Source of the DNA: JBMYQA01 sp049600855
Lineage (GTDB): Bacteria; Bacteroidota; Bacteroidia; Cytophagales; Flammeovirgaceae
NCBI GenBank assembly: GCA_049600855.1
Contig: JBMYQA010000006.1
Span: 1-50,029, forward strand
Length of the DNA stretch: 50,029 nucleotides
Direction: 5' to 3'
Positions 23,095 to 32,451 of this stretch are shown in pieces. Made by a program: the position numbers and the translations under genes. Within the stretch, counting starts at the first letter, position 1. Every line of letters starts with the position of its first letter. The notes beneath the pieces were generated by a model. That model worked only from the letters and a program-made list of their open reading frames with translations, was not told where the DNA came from and made no database searches.

Positions 23095-24045
23095 TTATAA
23101 CACCTTTTTAATTGCTTCCGTTAGTTTAGGAACTACATCAAAAGCATCACCCACCACGCCATAATCAGCAGCCTTAAAGAAAGGAGCTTCAGGGTCTTTG
23201 TTGATGGCAACGATTACTTTAGAAGAGTTTACCCCTGCTAAGTGCTGGATGGCACCAGAGATACCTACGGCAACGTATAAATTAGGGCTTACTTTTACAC
23301 CCGTTTGACCAACGTGCTCATGGTGTGGCCTCCAATCCATGTCAGAAACTGGCTTAGAACAAGCAGTAGCGGCACCCAATAGTTTGGCTAAGTCTTCAAT
23401 CATTCCCCAGTTTTCAGGGCCTTTCAATCCACGACCACCAGAGATGACACGATCAGCTTCAGGGAGTAATACATCACCTTCTGCTTTCTGTGTTTCCTTT
23501 AATTTTACGGCAAAGTCAGCATCACCGAATGTTACTTCAAAAGCTTCAACAGCTGCAGTGGCATCACCTTCTTCAGGAGCTAATGTATTTTTCTTAATTG
23601 TTAATACACGCTTGCCTTCGGGCAATACTACATCAACAAAGGCTTTTCCTGTGTAAACACCTCGCTTTACAGAATAACCATTAGAAGTATCAGGAAGCGC
23701 TACTACGTTAGCAGCTACAGCAGCCCCAGTTTTAATTGCTACACGTGGTGCAGCAGCATCAACGAGTGAAGAACGTGCCATAATTACAGTATCAGCTCCA
23801 GTAGCCTCAACTGCTTGCGCAATTGCAGTACTGCTTGCTTGAATCACGCCATCGTTTAAGCGCGCATCAGCAACATGCAATACTTTCGCCGCTCCATATT
23901 TTCCTAAACCAGCCAATTCATCAGCATTGGCATCGCCCAAAACAAGGGCAGTAGTATCGCCTAACTTAGAACCATAGTATACAGCCTCAAGTGATGAGGT
24001 TTTTACGGCTCCTCCGTCAGTTTCTACAAAAACAAGTACACTCAT
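23095..24045 (-). CDS. etfA: Electron transfer flavoprotein subunit alpha
   Basis: FAD-binding subunit of the soluble heterodimer that carries electrons from acyl-CoA dehydrogenases to the quinone pool via ETF dehydrogenase. The 316 residues match the short bacterial form. The C-terminal FAD domain is complete: RVISGGRGLKGPENW, ASKPVSD-like CSKPVSDMDW, HHEHVGQTG, KVSPNLYVAVGISGAIQHLAG and VAINKDPEAPFFKAADYGVVGD. The N-terminal domain is degenerate, as usual. It follows etfB by 83 bases on the same strand and ends at a shared terminator, so the two form an operon. No acyl-CoA dehydrogenase or ETF:quinone oxidoreductase gene is beside it. Confidence 0.96.
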   Translation of the reverse strand: MSVLVFVETDGGAVKTSSLEAVYYGSKLGDTTALVLGDANADELAGLGKYGAAKVLHVADARLNDGVIQASSTAIAQAVEATGADTVIMARSSLVDAAAPRVAIKTGAAVAANVVALPDTSNGYSVKRGVYTGKAFVDVVLPEGKRVLTIKKNTLAPEEGDATAAVEAFEVTFGDADFAVKLKETQKAEGDVLLPEADRVISGGRGLKGPENWGMIEDLAKLLGAATACSKPVSDMDWRPHHEHVGQTGVKVSPNLYVAVGISGAIQHLAGVNSSKVIVAINKDPEAPFFKAADYGVVGDAFDVVPKLTEAIKKVL

Positions 24046-24128
24046 AATTGTTTATATTTTGAAGATAAGGCTTACCCTATCTTGTAGAATTCAATTGAAA
24101 AGAAATAAGATCAAGAGGTTTTTTAGTC

Positions 24129-24860
24129 TTAGATGACTTTAGCCTCATTTTTAAGCAAGCCTGCCAACTCGTCCATGTTGTCGGCATCCACCATTTTACA
24201 AGCACCTTTGGCTTCAGGCAGTGTAAAGTTGCTGTAAGCTGTAGCGTTTGCCACTTCAACAGCAGGAATGACCTTCAATGGCTTTTTACGTGCCATCATG
24301 ATTCCACGCATATTCGGGATTTTCCACTCTGCAATAGGCTCTTGGCAACCAGCGACAAATGGCGTATTTACCTCTAAGTATTCTTTTCCTCCTTCAATTT
24401 CACGCGCAACAGTAGCTGTATTGCCGTTTAGTTCTAGTTTCATGCAAGGAGCAATTGACGGCCATCCCATCATTTCGGCAACCATGCCATGAACTAAACC
24501 TCCGTTGAAGTCACTAGACTCACGACCCATTAAGATCAAGTCGTAATTCCCTTCTTGCGCTACGGCATAAATTTGTTGTGCCACAAAAATGGCATCTACA
24601 GGCTCAGCATCAATACGAATGGCATCATCTGCACCAATAGCTAAAGCCTTTCTGATGGTAGGCTCAGTGTCTTTTAAACCAACATTTAACGCAGTTACCG
24701 TGGCTCCTGCCTCTGACTTTAACTCAACAGCTCTTGCTAATGCATAATCATCATATGGGCCAATGATGAATTGTACGCCATCTTTATCCAATTGATCGTC
24801 TTTGAACTTGATCTTGGTAGTCGTATCGGGTACGTGGCTGATACAAACTAGGATTTTCAT
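24129..24860 (-). CDS. etfB: Electron transfer flavoprotein subunit beta
   Basis: AMP-binding subunit of the electron transfer flavoprotein. The N-terminus MKILVCISHVPDTTTKIKF and IGPYDDYALARAVELK are characteristic. GADDAIRID, YDLILMGRESSDFNGGLVHGMVAEMMGWP and the adenosine-site region VNTPFVAGCQEPIAEWKIPNMRGIMMARKKPLKVI follow. At 243 aa it is of normal length for the group. It is first in the etfBA operon; the 83-base gap to etfA is longer than usual but shows no terminator. Confidence 0.96.
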   Translation of the reverse strand: MKILVCISHVPDTTTKIKFKDDQLDKDGVQFIIGPYDDYALARAVELKSEAGATVTALNVGLKDTEPTIRKALAIGADDAIRIDAEPVDAIFVAQQIYAVAQEGNYDLILMGRESSDFNGGLVHGMVAEMMGWPSIAPCMKLELNGNTATVAREIEGGKEYLEVNTPFVAGCQEPIAEWKIPNMRGIMMARKKPLKVIPAVEVANATAYSNFTLPEAKGACKMVDADNMDELAGLLKNEAKVI

Positions 24861-25222
24861 ATTATAAGATGTTTAATGGTAATTTAAGGGTTCTCCATCC
24901 AATAAGTGGACAATCTTAAAACTCAACAATCAATACTTTTGTTATGCATGCATACTATATTTTATCAAAAAAAATATGCTGTAGAAGCATATGGAATCGT
25001 TTGCATACATTTTATTGGTCTCAAAAATAGGACAGAATTATGAGAAATGGAAGTGTTTGCGAAAGTTTCCAAAGAGTTTATTTAGAAAGATTCTATGATC
25101 ACTAACCAATTATTTCATCCTATAATTGAATCTTTTACCGCTTGTTTTTATTGATTGCCAATTTCTCTATATTTAAATTCAGGAACTCACCGCTCTATTC
25201 ATTCAAACCTAATCGCATCAAC
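24861..25222. other. Divergent intergenic region between etfB and the caspase-like gene
   Basis: About 360 AT-rich bases carrying both promoters. One small palindrome is visible (ATATGC at 24974-24979 with GCATAT at 24987-24992). I saw no full TAnnTTTG promoter pair, no RNA gene and no open frame. Confidence 0.4.
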
Positions 25223-27823
25223 ATGTCTAAAAGAAATATCTACGCCTTATTAGTAGCCATTGACGATTACCCCATTGACCGACACAAACTGAATGGCTGT
25301 GTAAACGATATGCGCGCCTTTGAATCGTACTTAACAAGTCGTTTTGATCCTGAAAAAGTCAATTTACACCTAAAGGTATTGACCAATGAACAAGCGACTC
25401 GCAATAATGTGATTGATGGGTTTATGACACATTTAATGCAAGCAACAGGTTTTGAGGATGGTAAGTCAAAAGATTTGGCCGTTTTTTATTTCAGTGGACA
25501 TGGTGCGCAAGAACCCATGCCGTGGGAATTGCATAAAACGGATGAGAAGAAATTGATTCAGAGCATTGTCTGTTACGATAGCCGTTTGGAAGGAGGCAAT
25601 GATTTGGTGAACAAAGAATTAGGTTACTTAATTCATAAGGTTAAAACGAAAGGCAAATCGAAACCGCCAGCGTTTGTGGCGATTATGGATTGCTGTCATT
25701 CAGGTTCGGGCACGCGATCTACGGGCGATAGCACGAAAAGTAGGCAGATGGATTTGAGGAAGAAGAATAGACAAATTGAACAGTACTTAGGGTATGAAGA
25801 AAGAAGTGAAACCAAAAATGATGCAGGTAAAGCAATCATTAATTTCCCTTATGGCTCTCATCTTTTATTAGCAGCCGCACGCTCCCATGAAACCGCTAAA
25901 GAAACAAAAATTGATGGTGCGCAACGTGGTGTATTTACATACGCATTAATTAAGGCGCTAAAAGATGCTAAAAACGACATCAGTTACGAAGATTTAATTT
26001 ACAGAACACAAGTGTTTGCCTTCAATAAAGTAGACGATCAGTTACCACAATTAGACATTGTTGGAGATGTAGACCCTGATGCACCATTTTTAGGTGGCGG
26101 TATGGCAATTGGCGAAGATCAATATAAAGTAGAATGGAAGGATATAAGAGGTTGGCACGTTAATGCAGGAAGTCTACAAGGAATTCCCATAGAACAAGAT
26201 GAACGTAAGCCAACTACTTTTCGCTTGTATCCTGCTGGCCTAACTACTGTGGAGATGAATAAAGTAGAAAACTCGGTAGGCAAAGCTACAGTAATGGATA
26301 CGGATTTAGATACTGCTACCTTAATTATGCCGAGTGCGTTAGAAAGAGATAAAGATACGGCCTATGTAGCGGTGGTAGAAGATTGGGGGAGTCAACCCAT
26401 GATGGTGTATTTGGATGGTGAATCGGAAGGATTAAGTCCGTTAAAATCTGTATTAGGTGCGGCGCAAAATGGCCCCGCTTTTATAGGGCTTACTGCAGAT
26501 CAGGCAAATGCCGATTACCGCGTGTTCGCACACAAAGGGAAGTATAGCATCACTACCACGACAGACAATCGGCCTGTAGCGCGCGAAGCGAAGGGATATA
26601 ATCAGCAATCGGCGATTAATGTAGCCAATGACTTGGAATGCATTTCCCGTTGGAAAACGGGACTTGCTTTTACCAATCCCGATACAGATTATTCCACTTT
26701 TCCCCTCAAGGTGGAGGTGTTTAAAGTGCTGAAGCAGGTCGGCGGAGCTGGAAAAGTAGAAGAAGAAGTGCTGATGGAGGGCACACAACACGAATTACAA
26801 TGTAAATACGTTCATGGCGCATGGGAACCCTATAAATTCAGATTGCGGATCACCAACACCCAAGATGAAATCATGCATGTGGGTATTCTCTACTTTTCAG
26901 GACGTTTTGGCATTCAGTATATGCCCATGCATGTAGCCGTATCTCAAGATTTGCATGGGAACAAAACAAGGGCGTTTACATGGGTAAAGGAGTTACAGCC
27001 GAATGAAACGATTTGGGTGATGAATGGAAATCCAATTACTGCTGATTTGAAAGGTGATTATGCGGATGCAGGTCTAACAGAAGGATTAGACATTTTAAAA
27101 ATCGTGGCGAGTACCGATCGTTTTAATTTTGATAAGTTTAAGAAGCAAGCGGGGTTGAAATTACCCGTATTGGATGCCCGTGCTAGTTTAGATTACGATG
27201 AAGACTCTGAATTTTATGAGGAAGATGACTTCAACTTCTTAGCAGGAGATTGGACTACCCAAGAGCATTTTGTGAAGACCATCAAGCCATTGCCTTTAAA
27301 ACCATTCAGTTGGAATACCAAAGCCGAATTATGGGCTAGGGTAGAAGTGCATCAAAATAATGTGGTTTCAGGCATGGCGAGTTTGGCTACAGCCGAGCAA
27401 GCCATTCGTGGAATTGGGAGAAGCATTTACCCGCCCGCAGTATCGGAAAAGTTCGAGATGGAGGCCATCAAGTTTACGCAGGGCTGGAATACAGATCGCG
27501 GATTGGCCGTATTAGAGTTGTTTGAGGTGAAGGGATTGGATGAAATCGCTGAAAATAATCCCTTAAAAATTACCTTAACGGATCGAGTACCTGATGTCAA
27601 GCAAGTGGTAGCGATTGGTACAGATGGGAAAACGTTTCAATTATTGGGTAAAACCGAAGGCCGAACGATTCACCTAACTCAGCTACCCAAAGCATCCACA
27701 ACGATCAGTGAGAAGCTGCCAGATTCGCATAAGATTGTATTTATTCGAATTCTACCTAAGGATGGTGTTTCTTATGAAGCAGCCTTGAAAGCATTAGAAG
27801 ATGGCTTGAGTTTATTGGGATAA
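25223..27823 (+). CDS. Caspase-like cysteine protease (metacaspase type) with a long unassigned C-terminal region
   Basis: Cysteine peptidase of the C14/metacaspase group with likely Lys/Arg specificity, by family analogy. The N-terminal domain (about 1-300) starts YALLVAIDDYPIDRHKLNGC, a canonical caspase strand. The catalytic His is His93 in YFSGHGAQEP and the nucleophile Cys158 in AIMDCCHSGSGTR. A p10-like LLLAAARSHETAKE and GVFTYALIKALKDAK follow. The remaining 560 residues are a string of beta-rich segments, one (ILYFSGRFGIQYMPMH to EGLDILKIVASTDRF) resembling the DUF4384-type regions seen behind other bacterial caspases. No signal peptide or membrane helix is seen. The frame opens at a TTG (25142) but the ATG at 25223 begins the conserved MSKRNIYALLVAI. 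It stands alone with its own terminator; a role in cell death or defence is a guess. Confidence 0.88.
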   Translation: MSKRNIYALLVAIDDYPIDRHKLNGCVNDMRAFESYLTSRFDPEKVNLHLKVLTNEQATRNNVIDGFMTHLMQATGFEDGKSKDLAVFYFSGHGAQEPMPWELHKTDEKKLIQSIVCYDSRLEGGNDLVNKELGYLIHKVKTKGKSKPPAFVAIMDCCHSGSGTRSTGDSTKSRQMDLRKKNRQIEQYLGYEERSETKNDAGKAIINFPYGSHLLLAAARSHETAKETKIDGAQRGVFTYALIKALKDAKNDISYEDLIYRTQVFAFNKVDDQLPQLDIVGDVDPDAPFLGGGMAIGEDQYKVEWKDIRGWHVNAGSLQGIPIEQDERKPTTFRLYPAGLTTVEMNKVENSVGKATVMDTDLDTATLIMPSALERDKDTAYVAVVEDWGSQPMMVYLDGESEGLSPLKSVLGAAQNGPAFIGLTADQANADYRVFAHKGKYSITTTTDNRPVAREAKGYNQQSAINVANDLECISRWKTGLAFTNPDTDYSTFPLKVEVFKVLKQVGGAGKVEEEVLMEGTQHELQCKYVHGAWEPYKFRLRITNTQDEIMHVGILYFSGRFGIQYMPMHVAVSQDLHGNKTRAFTWVKELQPNETIWVMNGNPITADLKGDYADAGLTEGLDILKIVASTDRFNFDKFKKQAGLKLPVLDARASLDYDEDSEFYEEDDFNFLAGDWTTQEHFVKTIKPLPLKPFSWNTKAELWARVEVHQNNVVSGMASLATAEQAIRGIGRSIYPPAVSEKFEMEAIKFTQGWNTDRGLAVLELFEVKGLDEIAENNPLKITLTDRVPDVKQVVAIGTDGKTFQLLGKTEGRTIHLTQLPKASTTISEKLPDSHKIVFIRILPKDGVSYEAALKALEDGLSLLG

Positions 27824-27833
27824 GGCAAAATAA

Positions 27834-27863
27834 AAGCGGCATGGAAAAACTTCCATGCCGCTT
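27834..27863. terminator. Bidirectional terminator between the caspase-like gene and hppA
   Basis: AAGCGGCATGGAA (27834-27846), loop AAAC, TTCCATGCCGCTT (27851-27863): a perfect 13-bp stem in the 64-base gap between two converging stop codons. AAAATAAAA on the left gives the T tract for the minus strand. Confidence 0.82.
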
Positions 27864-27887
27864 CATTATATGGTTAGCTTTTATCGC

Positions 27888-30407
27888 TTATTCAGCGACT
27901 TCGATGTTTACTTTTTGGTAAACTTCTTTTTTATCTGAATCATTCTTAGCGTATGCAACAGAAATGCGATCAGCAGCAATTTCATTATTAGCAAAATAGG
28001 CTTTTACTAACTTTTCACGCTCAGTAGCATCAAAAGCTAGGTCTTGGTTAGTAATGGCTTTGAAGGTTAATTTTACAGATTCGTCTTGAACTAATTTTGC
28101 CACAAAACCTTCTAACGCTGCCATTTCTCCTTCTGCTACTTTATCAGAAAAGAATACCGTATTGATATCTGTTGGCAAGTAATCGTCAATAACCGTCTTT
28201 TCAGTTGTTGTATTTTCAACGATGGCAGCATTCACCGTGGTGTGATATTTGGCATCAGCGGTGTTAGCTCCATCAGTCATGGCAATACTTGGTGCAATAA
28301 TTAATGAAACGATAGACATCAATTTGATCAAGATGTTCATCGAAGGACCAGAAGTATCTTTGAAAGGATCACCTACGGTGTCACCAGTTACCGAAGATTT
28401 GTGAGCAGGCGAACCTTTGTATTCCATTTTGCCATCAATCATTACCCCTTTCTCAAATGATTTTTTCGCGTTATCCCAAGCACCACCAGCGTTTGATTGG
28501 AACATCGCCATCAATACACCAGAAACGGTCACTCCAGCTAACACACCACCCAATACCTCGGCAGCAGGAACGCCCATCCAGTTTCTCCATCCAAAACCTA
28601 CGATGATCGGCACGGCAATCGTGATGATACCAGGCAACATCATTTCTTTGATGGAAGCTTCTGTAGAAATTTCTACACACTTATCGTATTCAGGCTCGGC
28701 TTTGTACTCCATAATACCAGGAATGTCGCGGAACTGTCGTCTTACTTCTTGTACCATCGCCATTGCAGCACGACCTACCGCAGCAATTGCCAATGAAGAG
28801 AAAATGAAAGGAATCATACCACCAATAAACAAACCTGCTAAAACTGGGGCTTTGTACAGGTCAATCGAGTCGATTTTAGCAATTCCTACGAAAGCAGCGA
28901 AAAGTGCTAATGAAGTTAAGGCAGCAGATGCAATCGCAAAACCTTTACCTGTTGCAGCTGTGGTGTTACCTACCGCATCTAAAATATCTGTTCGCTCACG
29001 TGTTTCTTCAGGAAGTCCGCTCATTTCGGCAATACCACCAGCATTATCAGCAATAGGACCAAAAGCGTCAATAGCCAATTGCATGGCAGTAGTTGCCATC
29101 ATACCAGCCGCAGCAATAGACACCCCGTACAAACCAGCAAACATGTAAGAGGCAATAATACCACTAGCAAGTACTAAAATTGGTAGCACCGTAGATTCCA
29201 TACCAACTGCTAATCCAGCAATGATATTAGTGGCATGACCCGTAGATGATTGTTGTACAATTGAATCAACAGGTTTTTTACCCATTGAACAGTAATATTC
29301 AGTAATGAGGCTCATTAAGGTTCCCACAATTAAGCCGACAAATACGGCTCCAAATACATCTAATGGAGTAAATGCGAAACCTCTTAACTCTAAGTTATCG
29401 GGCAACATCCAAGTAATGGCGAAATAAGATGCCACTACCGTAGCACCAATAGATACCCAGTTACCTATATTTAAAGCAGCTTGTACGTTTCCATTTTCTT
29501 CTACACGTACTAAAGCAGCTCCTAACATCGAGAATATGATACCCAAACCAGCAATGAACATGGGCAATAAGATGGGAGCAATTCCGCCAAATAGGTCATC
29601 AGAAACAATTTCACGACCCAATACCATTGTTGCTAATACGGTAGCTACATAAGAACCGAATAAGTCGGCACCCATACCTGCAACGTCACCTACGTTATCA
29701 CCTACGTTGTCGGCAATAGTTGCTGGGTTACGAGGATCATCTTCAGGAATACCTGCTTCCACTTTACCTACTAAGTCAGCACCAACGTCAGCCGCTTTGG
29801 TATAAATACCGCCACCTACACGCGCAAAAAGTGCAATACTTTCCGCACCTAATGAGAAACCTGTTACGGCTTCAAGGGCAACTTCCATTTCATGGCCGTT
29901 GACGCTTCCTCCAACACTGGTTACAAAAACGTAGTAGAAAACGATAAACAAGGCTCCTAAACCAAGTACTGCCAAACCTGCAACACCCATACCCATTACT
30001 GCACCACCAGTAAAAGAGATATTCAAGGCCTTAGCCAATGACGTACGCGCTGCTTGAGTAGTTCTTACATTCGCTTTAGTAGCGATGTTCATCCCAATGT
30101 AACCAGCGAAAGCTGAGAATACAGCACCGATAATGAAAGAACCCGCAATAATAGGATGGGAGTTTTCATTGGTATAACCTAAGAAGATTAAGAAAATAGC
30201 CATTACTGCAGCAAACATGCTGAGTACTTTCCATTCTGCTTTCAGGAAGGCCATAGCTCCATCGGCAATGTGGCCGGCTAGCTTTTGCATTCGCTCATCT
30301 CCAGCGTCTTGTTTGGCTACCCAAGATGCTTTTACTGCTGTATAGGCCAAAGCCAACAGTCCAAATAGTGGAATAAAATAGATAAAGTTGTTGTAGATAA
30401 AGTCCAT
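27888..30407 (-). CDS. hppA: Membrane-bound ion-pumping pyrophosphatase with an OmpA-like C-terminal tail
   Basis: Inner-membrane pump that couples hydrolysis of pyrophosphate to outward transport of H+ and/or Na+. Active-site stretches are intact: GGGIYTKAADVGADLVGKVE, DDPRNPATIADNVGDNVGD, and GDTVGDPFKDTSGPSMNILIK near the end of the pump. GNTTAATGKGF, with Ala rather than Lys after GNTT, is the mark of the K+-dependent subfamily; whether it pumps H+ or Na+ cannot be settled by eye. The pump normally ends near residue 713. Here 126 extra residues follow, with an OmpA-like pattern (DINTVFFSDKVAEGE, VKLTFKAITNQD, REKLVKAYFANNEIAADRI, KVNIEVAE). The ATG start suits the first helix. A TATATTTG box sits 113 bases upstream. 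Confidence 0.95.
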   Translation of the reverse strand: MDFIYNNFIYFIPLFGLLALAYTAVKASWVAKQDAGDERMQKLAGHIADGAMAFLKAEWKVLSMFAAVMAIFLIFLGYTNENSHPIIAGSFIIGAVFSAFAGYIGMNIATKANVRTTQAARTSLAKALNISFTGGAVMGMGVAGLAVLGLGALFIVFYYVFVTSVGGSVNGHEMEVALEAVTGFSLGAESIALFARVGGGIYTKAADVGADLVGKVEAGIPEDDPRNPATIADNVGDNVGDVAGMGADLFGSYVATVLATMVLGREIVSDDLFGGIAPILLPMFIAGLGIIFSMLGAALVRVEENGNVQAALNIGNWVSIGATVVASYFAITWMLPDNLELRGFAFTPLDVFGAVFVGLIVGTLMSLITEYYCSMGKKPVDSIVQQSSTGHATNIIAGLAVGMESTVLPILVLASGIIASYMFAGLYGVSIAAAGMMATTAMQLAIDAFGPIADNAGGIAEMSGLPEETRERTDILDAVGNTTAATGKGFAIASAALTSLALFAAFVGIAKIDSIDLYKAPVLAGLFIGGMIPFIFSSLAIAAVGRAAMAMVQEVRRQFRDIPGIMEYKAEPEYDKCVEISTEASIKEMMLPGIITIAVPIIVGFGWRNWMGVPAAEVLGGVLAGVTVSGVLMAMFQSNAGGAWDNAKKSFEKGVMIDGKMEYKGSPAHKSSVTGDTVGDPFKDTSGPSMNILIKLMSIVSLIIAPSIAMTDGANTADAKYHTTVNAAIVENTTTEKTVIDDYLPTDINTVFFSDKVAEGEMAALEGFVAKLVQDESVKLTFKAITNQDLAFDATEREKLVKAYFANNEIAADRISVAYAKNDSDKKEVYQKVNIEVAE

Positions 30408-30520
30408 CTGACAAACTGATTTTAATTCAACGTAAAGTTGCTCTTCGTTTAAGCGTTACTAATTTTCTTAATTTTTCAGTACTTTGGTAACTATTACTTT
30501 GAGCGGAAAAATCAAGGCTG

Positions 30521-30528
30521 CAAATATA
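30521..30528 (-). promoter_or_regulatory. Candidate -7 promoter box of hppA
   Basis: The minus strand reads TATATTTG here, a full TAnnTTTG match, 113 bases before the hppA start. The -33 region shows only a loose TTT-type match, so the call rests on the -7 box. Confidence 0.35.
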
Positions 30529-30607
30529 GAAGAAATTTGGGCAGAAACATTGGAAATTAATCCATTTGTTTGCATTCGTCCTGATTTTTCGATGAATAAC
30601 TACAATT

Positions 30608-32284
30608 ATGGAGGAAATCTCAAAAACTGAAGCCAACCCATTAGAACAAAACGGTCAAAAAACGAAGAGAATCAGTGGCTTAAGTAAGCTAATAAATTGG
30701 TTTAAAAGCAAAGTGGGGAAGCTATGGAATACCTTGGTAAAAGTCACTTTAATTCAGGTTGAAGAACGTTTGTCTGTCATTACTTCTATTTTTCTTCGGA
30801 TTGGCTTATTAATTCTAATTTTTGGACTTTTCTTTTTGTTGTATCAAGAGTTAAAAAATGATTCTTACATCTTAAGAGCTTTTCAGGTTCCTAAAGCATT
30901 TGAATATGATGGTTACAGTGGAGTGGTAGTGGCAAATAAACTGTTAGATAAAGTGACTGAAATTCAGCAGCAAGCCGTAACGATGAAAGAAACAGCAGCA
31001 TACACCAAAAAATCTGAGGAAGCGGTGCAAGATTTGCAAATTATGGGAGTAGGCTTTTCCATCAACTCCTTAGCTTATCAAATCAGGCATGCACTAGGGA
31101 TAGATCAAACACAAATTAGTGGAGAATTAGTGAATCACGATAGCGTTTTAAGCTTAACCCTGCGCATGACAGACACTAATCCGATTACATTTCATCAGTC
31201 TTTCATCGAAATCACGAAACACCAAGCCTTGGATAGCCTGATTCAACAGGCAGGCGAAAAGGTCATGGAAATGAGTGAACCTTACCAATTAGCTGTGTAT
31301 TTTGATCGTAAGTTACAGTATGAGAAAGCCTTAGAAATGATCAAAAAGACGATTTCCACGCAGCCTGATGAGAGGCAATGGGCTTATAACCTTTGGGGAA
31401 ATATTTTGCGGAGTAGCCAAATCAAAAAATACAAAGAATCCATTAAGCGCTATCAACAAGCCATTGAGTTAGATGAAAACTACCCGCTACCTTGGACAAA
31501 CTGGGGGCACCTTTTGGTAGAAAAACGGCAATATGAAGAAGCTATCCAAAAATTTAATGCATCCCTAAAAATTCAAGAGTCAGTAGATGTTCGCGTAGCT
31601 TTGGGTAATGTATACATGAGTATGAAGCAATACGAGAAAGCGCAGGTACAATTTAAGAAGGCGATTGATTTGGATCATAAAATCTGGTGGCCGTATCTTC
31701 GACTGAGCCATGCTTATCTTGAATTGGGAGATTTTAAATCCTCAAGAGAGGCCTTGAAGCAAGGCATAGAAATCGATCCAAGCAATCCAGAATTAATTCA
31801 TAATTATGCGAGTACTTTATGTCAATTGGGCGATGTAGAAGAAGGTTTGTCTTATTTTGAGCGTGGACTAGAGCTGAATAAAGATCATTTAGAGCTTCGG
31901 ATTAATTACAGTGTAGTTTTAGCAAATGCAGGCAAATACGAAAAAGCACTCAATATCGCATACAAGCTATTAGAAGAAAATCCCAATACACCATTTGGCA
32001 ACTTCTTTTTAGCCTATATCTATGTGTTAACAGAGCAGCCCAAAAATGCTCGAAAATATTTGAATGCTTCCTTTGAAATTGCTCCTAACGAAGCATATAA
32101 TTACATGATTTTAGCTGCGATAGAAGAATTTGAAGGAAATAAGGAACGATTTTATGTAAATGTTGATTCTGCTTTTAGTAAAGGGTTTAATGAACCTGGT
32201 ATTTTACAGGAGAAACCTTTCAAACATTATCAAACAGATCAACGCTATCAGGAGATTTTAAAGAAATACGATTGGATTCCTTAG
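30608..32284 (+). CDS. Membrane-anchored tetratricopeptide repeat protein
   Basis: Protein of 558 aa with a single membrane helix at about residues 59-80 (TSIFLRIGLLILIFGLFFLLYQ) after a basic cytoplasmic start rich in Lys. Residues 85-240 are an unassigned domain (SGVVVANKLLDKVTEIQQ, LQIMGVGFSINSLAYQIRHALG). Residues about 225-530 hold at least seven tetratricopeptide repeats, such as KYKESIKRYQQAIELDENYP, QYEEAIQKFNASLKIQ, QYEKAQVQFKKAIDLDHK and DVEEGLSYFERGLELNKDH. These usually bind other proteins. With the helix N-terminal and positive residues before it, the repeats should face the periplasm; this is inferred. No enzymatic motif is present. It precedes the propeller sensor on the same strand but is 167 bases away, so co-transcription is uncertain. 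Confidence 0.85.
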   Translation: MEEISKTEANPLEQNGQKTKRISGLSKLINWFKSKVGKLWNTLVKVTLIQVEERLSVITSIFLRIGLLILIFGLFFLLYQELKNDSYILRAFQVPKAFEYDGYSGVVVANKLLDKVTEIQQQAVTMKETAAYTKKSEEAVQDLQIMGVGFSINSLAYQIRHALGIDQTQISGELVNHDSVLSLTLRMTDTNPITFHQSFIEITKHQALDSLIQQAGEKVMEMSEPYQLAVYFDRKLQYEKALEMIKKTISTQPDERQWAYNLWGNILRSSQIKKYKESIKRYQQAIELDENYPLPWTNWGHLLVEKRQYEEAIQKFNASLKIQESVDVRVALGNVYMSMKQYEKAQVQFKKAIDLDHKIWWPYLRLSHAYLELGDFKSSREALKQGIEIDPSNPELIHNYASTLCQLGDVEEGLSYFERGLELNKDHLELRINYSVVLANAGKYEKALNIAYKLLEENPNTPFGNFFLAYIYVLTEQPKNARKYLNASFEIAPNEAYNYMILAAIEEFEGNKERFYVNVDSAFSKGFNEPGILQEKPFKHYQTDQRYQEILKKYDWIP

Positions 32285-32451
32285 GGATTGTTTTGAAATT
32301 TTTTAGTGTCTCCACAGTTGGAAAAAGTCTCTTAAAAAACAGTTAAATCACAGGTAATGAAATTTATTTTTTAGATGTTTGTCTATCTTTAATTTTTCAA
32401 AATGAGGTATGCTGTTTGAGAAATTAAGGCAAAAACACTATAAAAGAGAAC

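Noticed and set aside
25142..25222. Upstream TTG start for the caspase-like gene
   Set aside because: The extra 27 residues are unlike any caspase start, while the ATG at 25223 directly precedes the conserved first strand.
28417..29148. 243-codon open frame on the plus strand inside hppA
   Set aside because: It lies antisense to strongly conserved pyrophosphatase motifs and reads mainly Ala, Ile, Pro and Ser; a frame shadow, not a gene.
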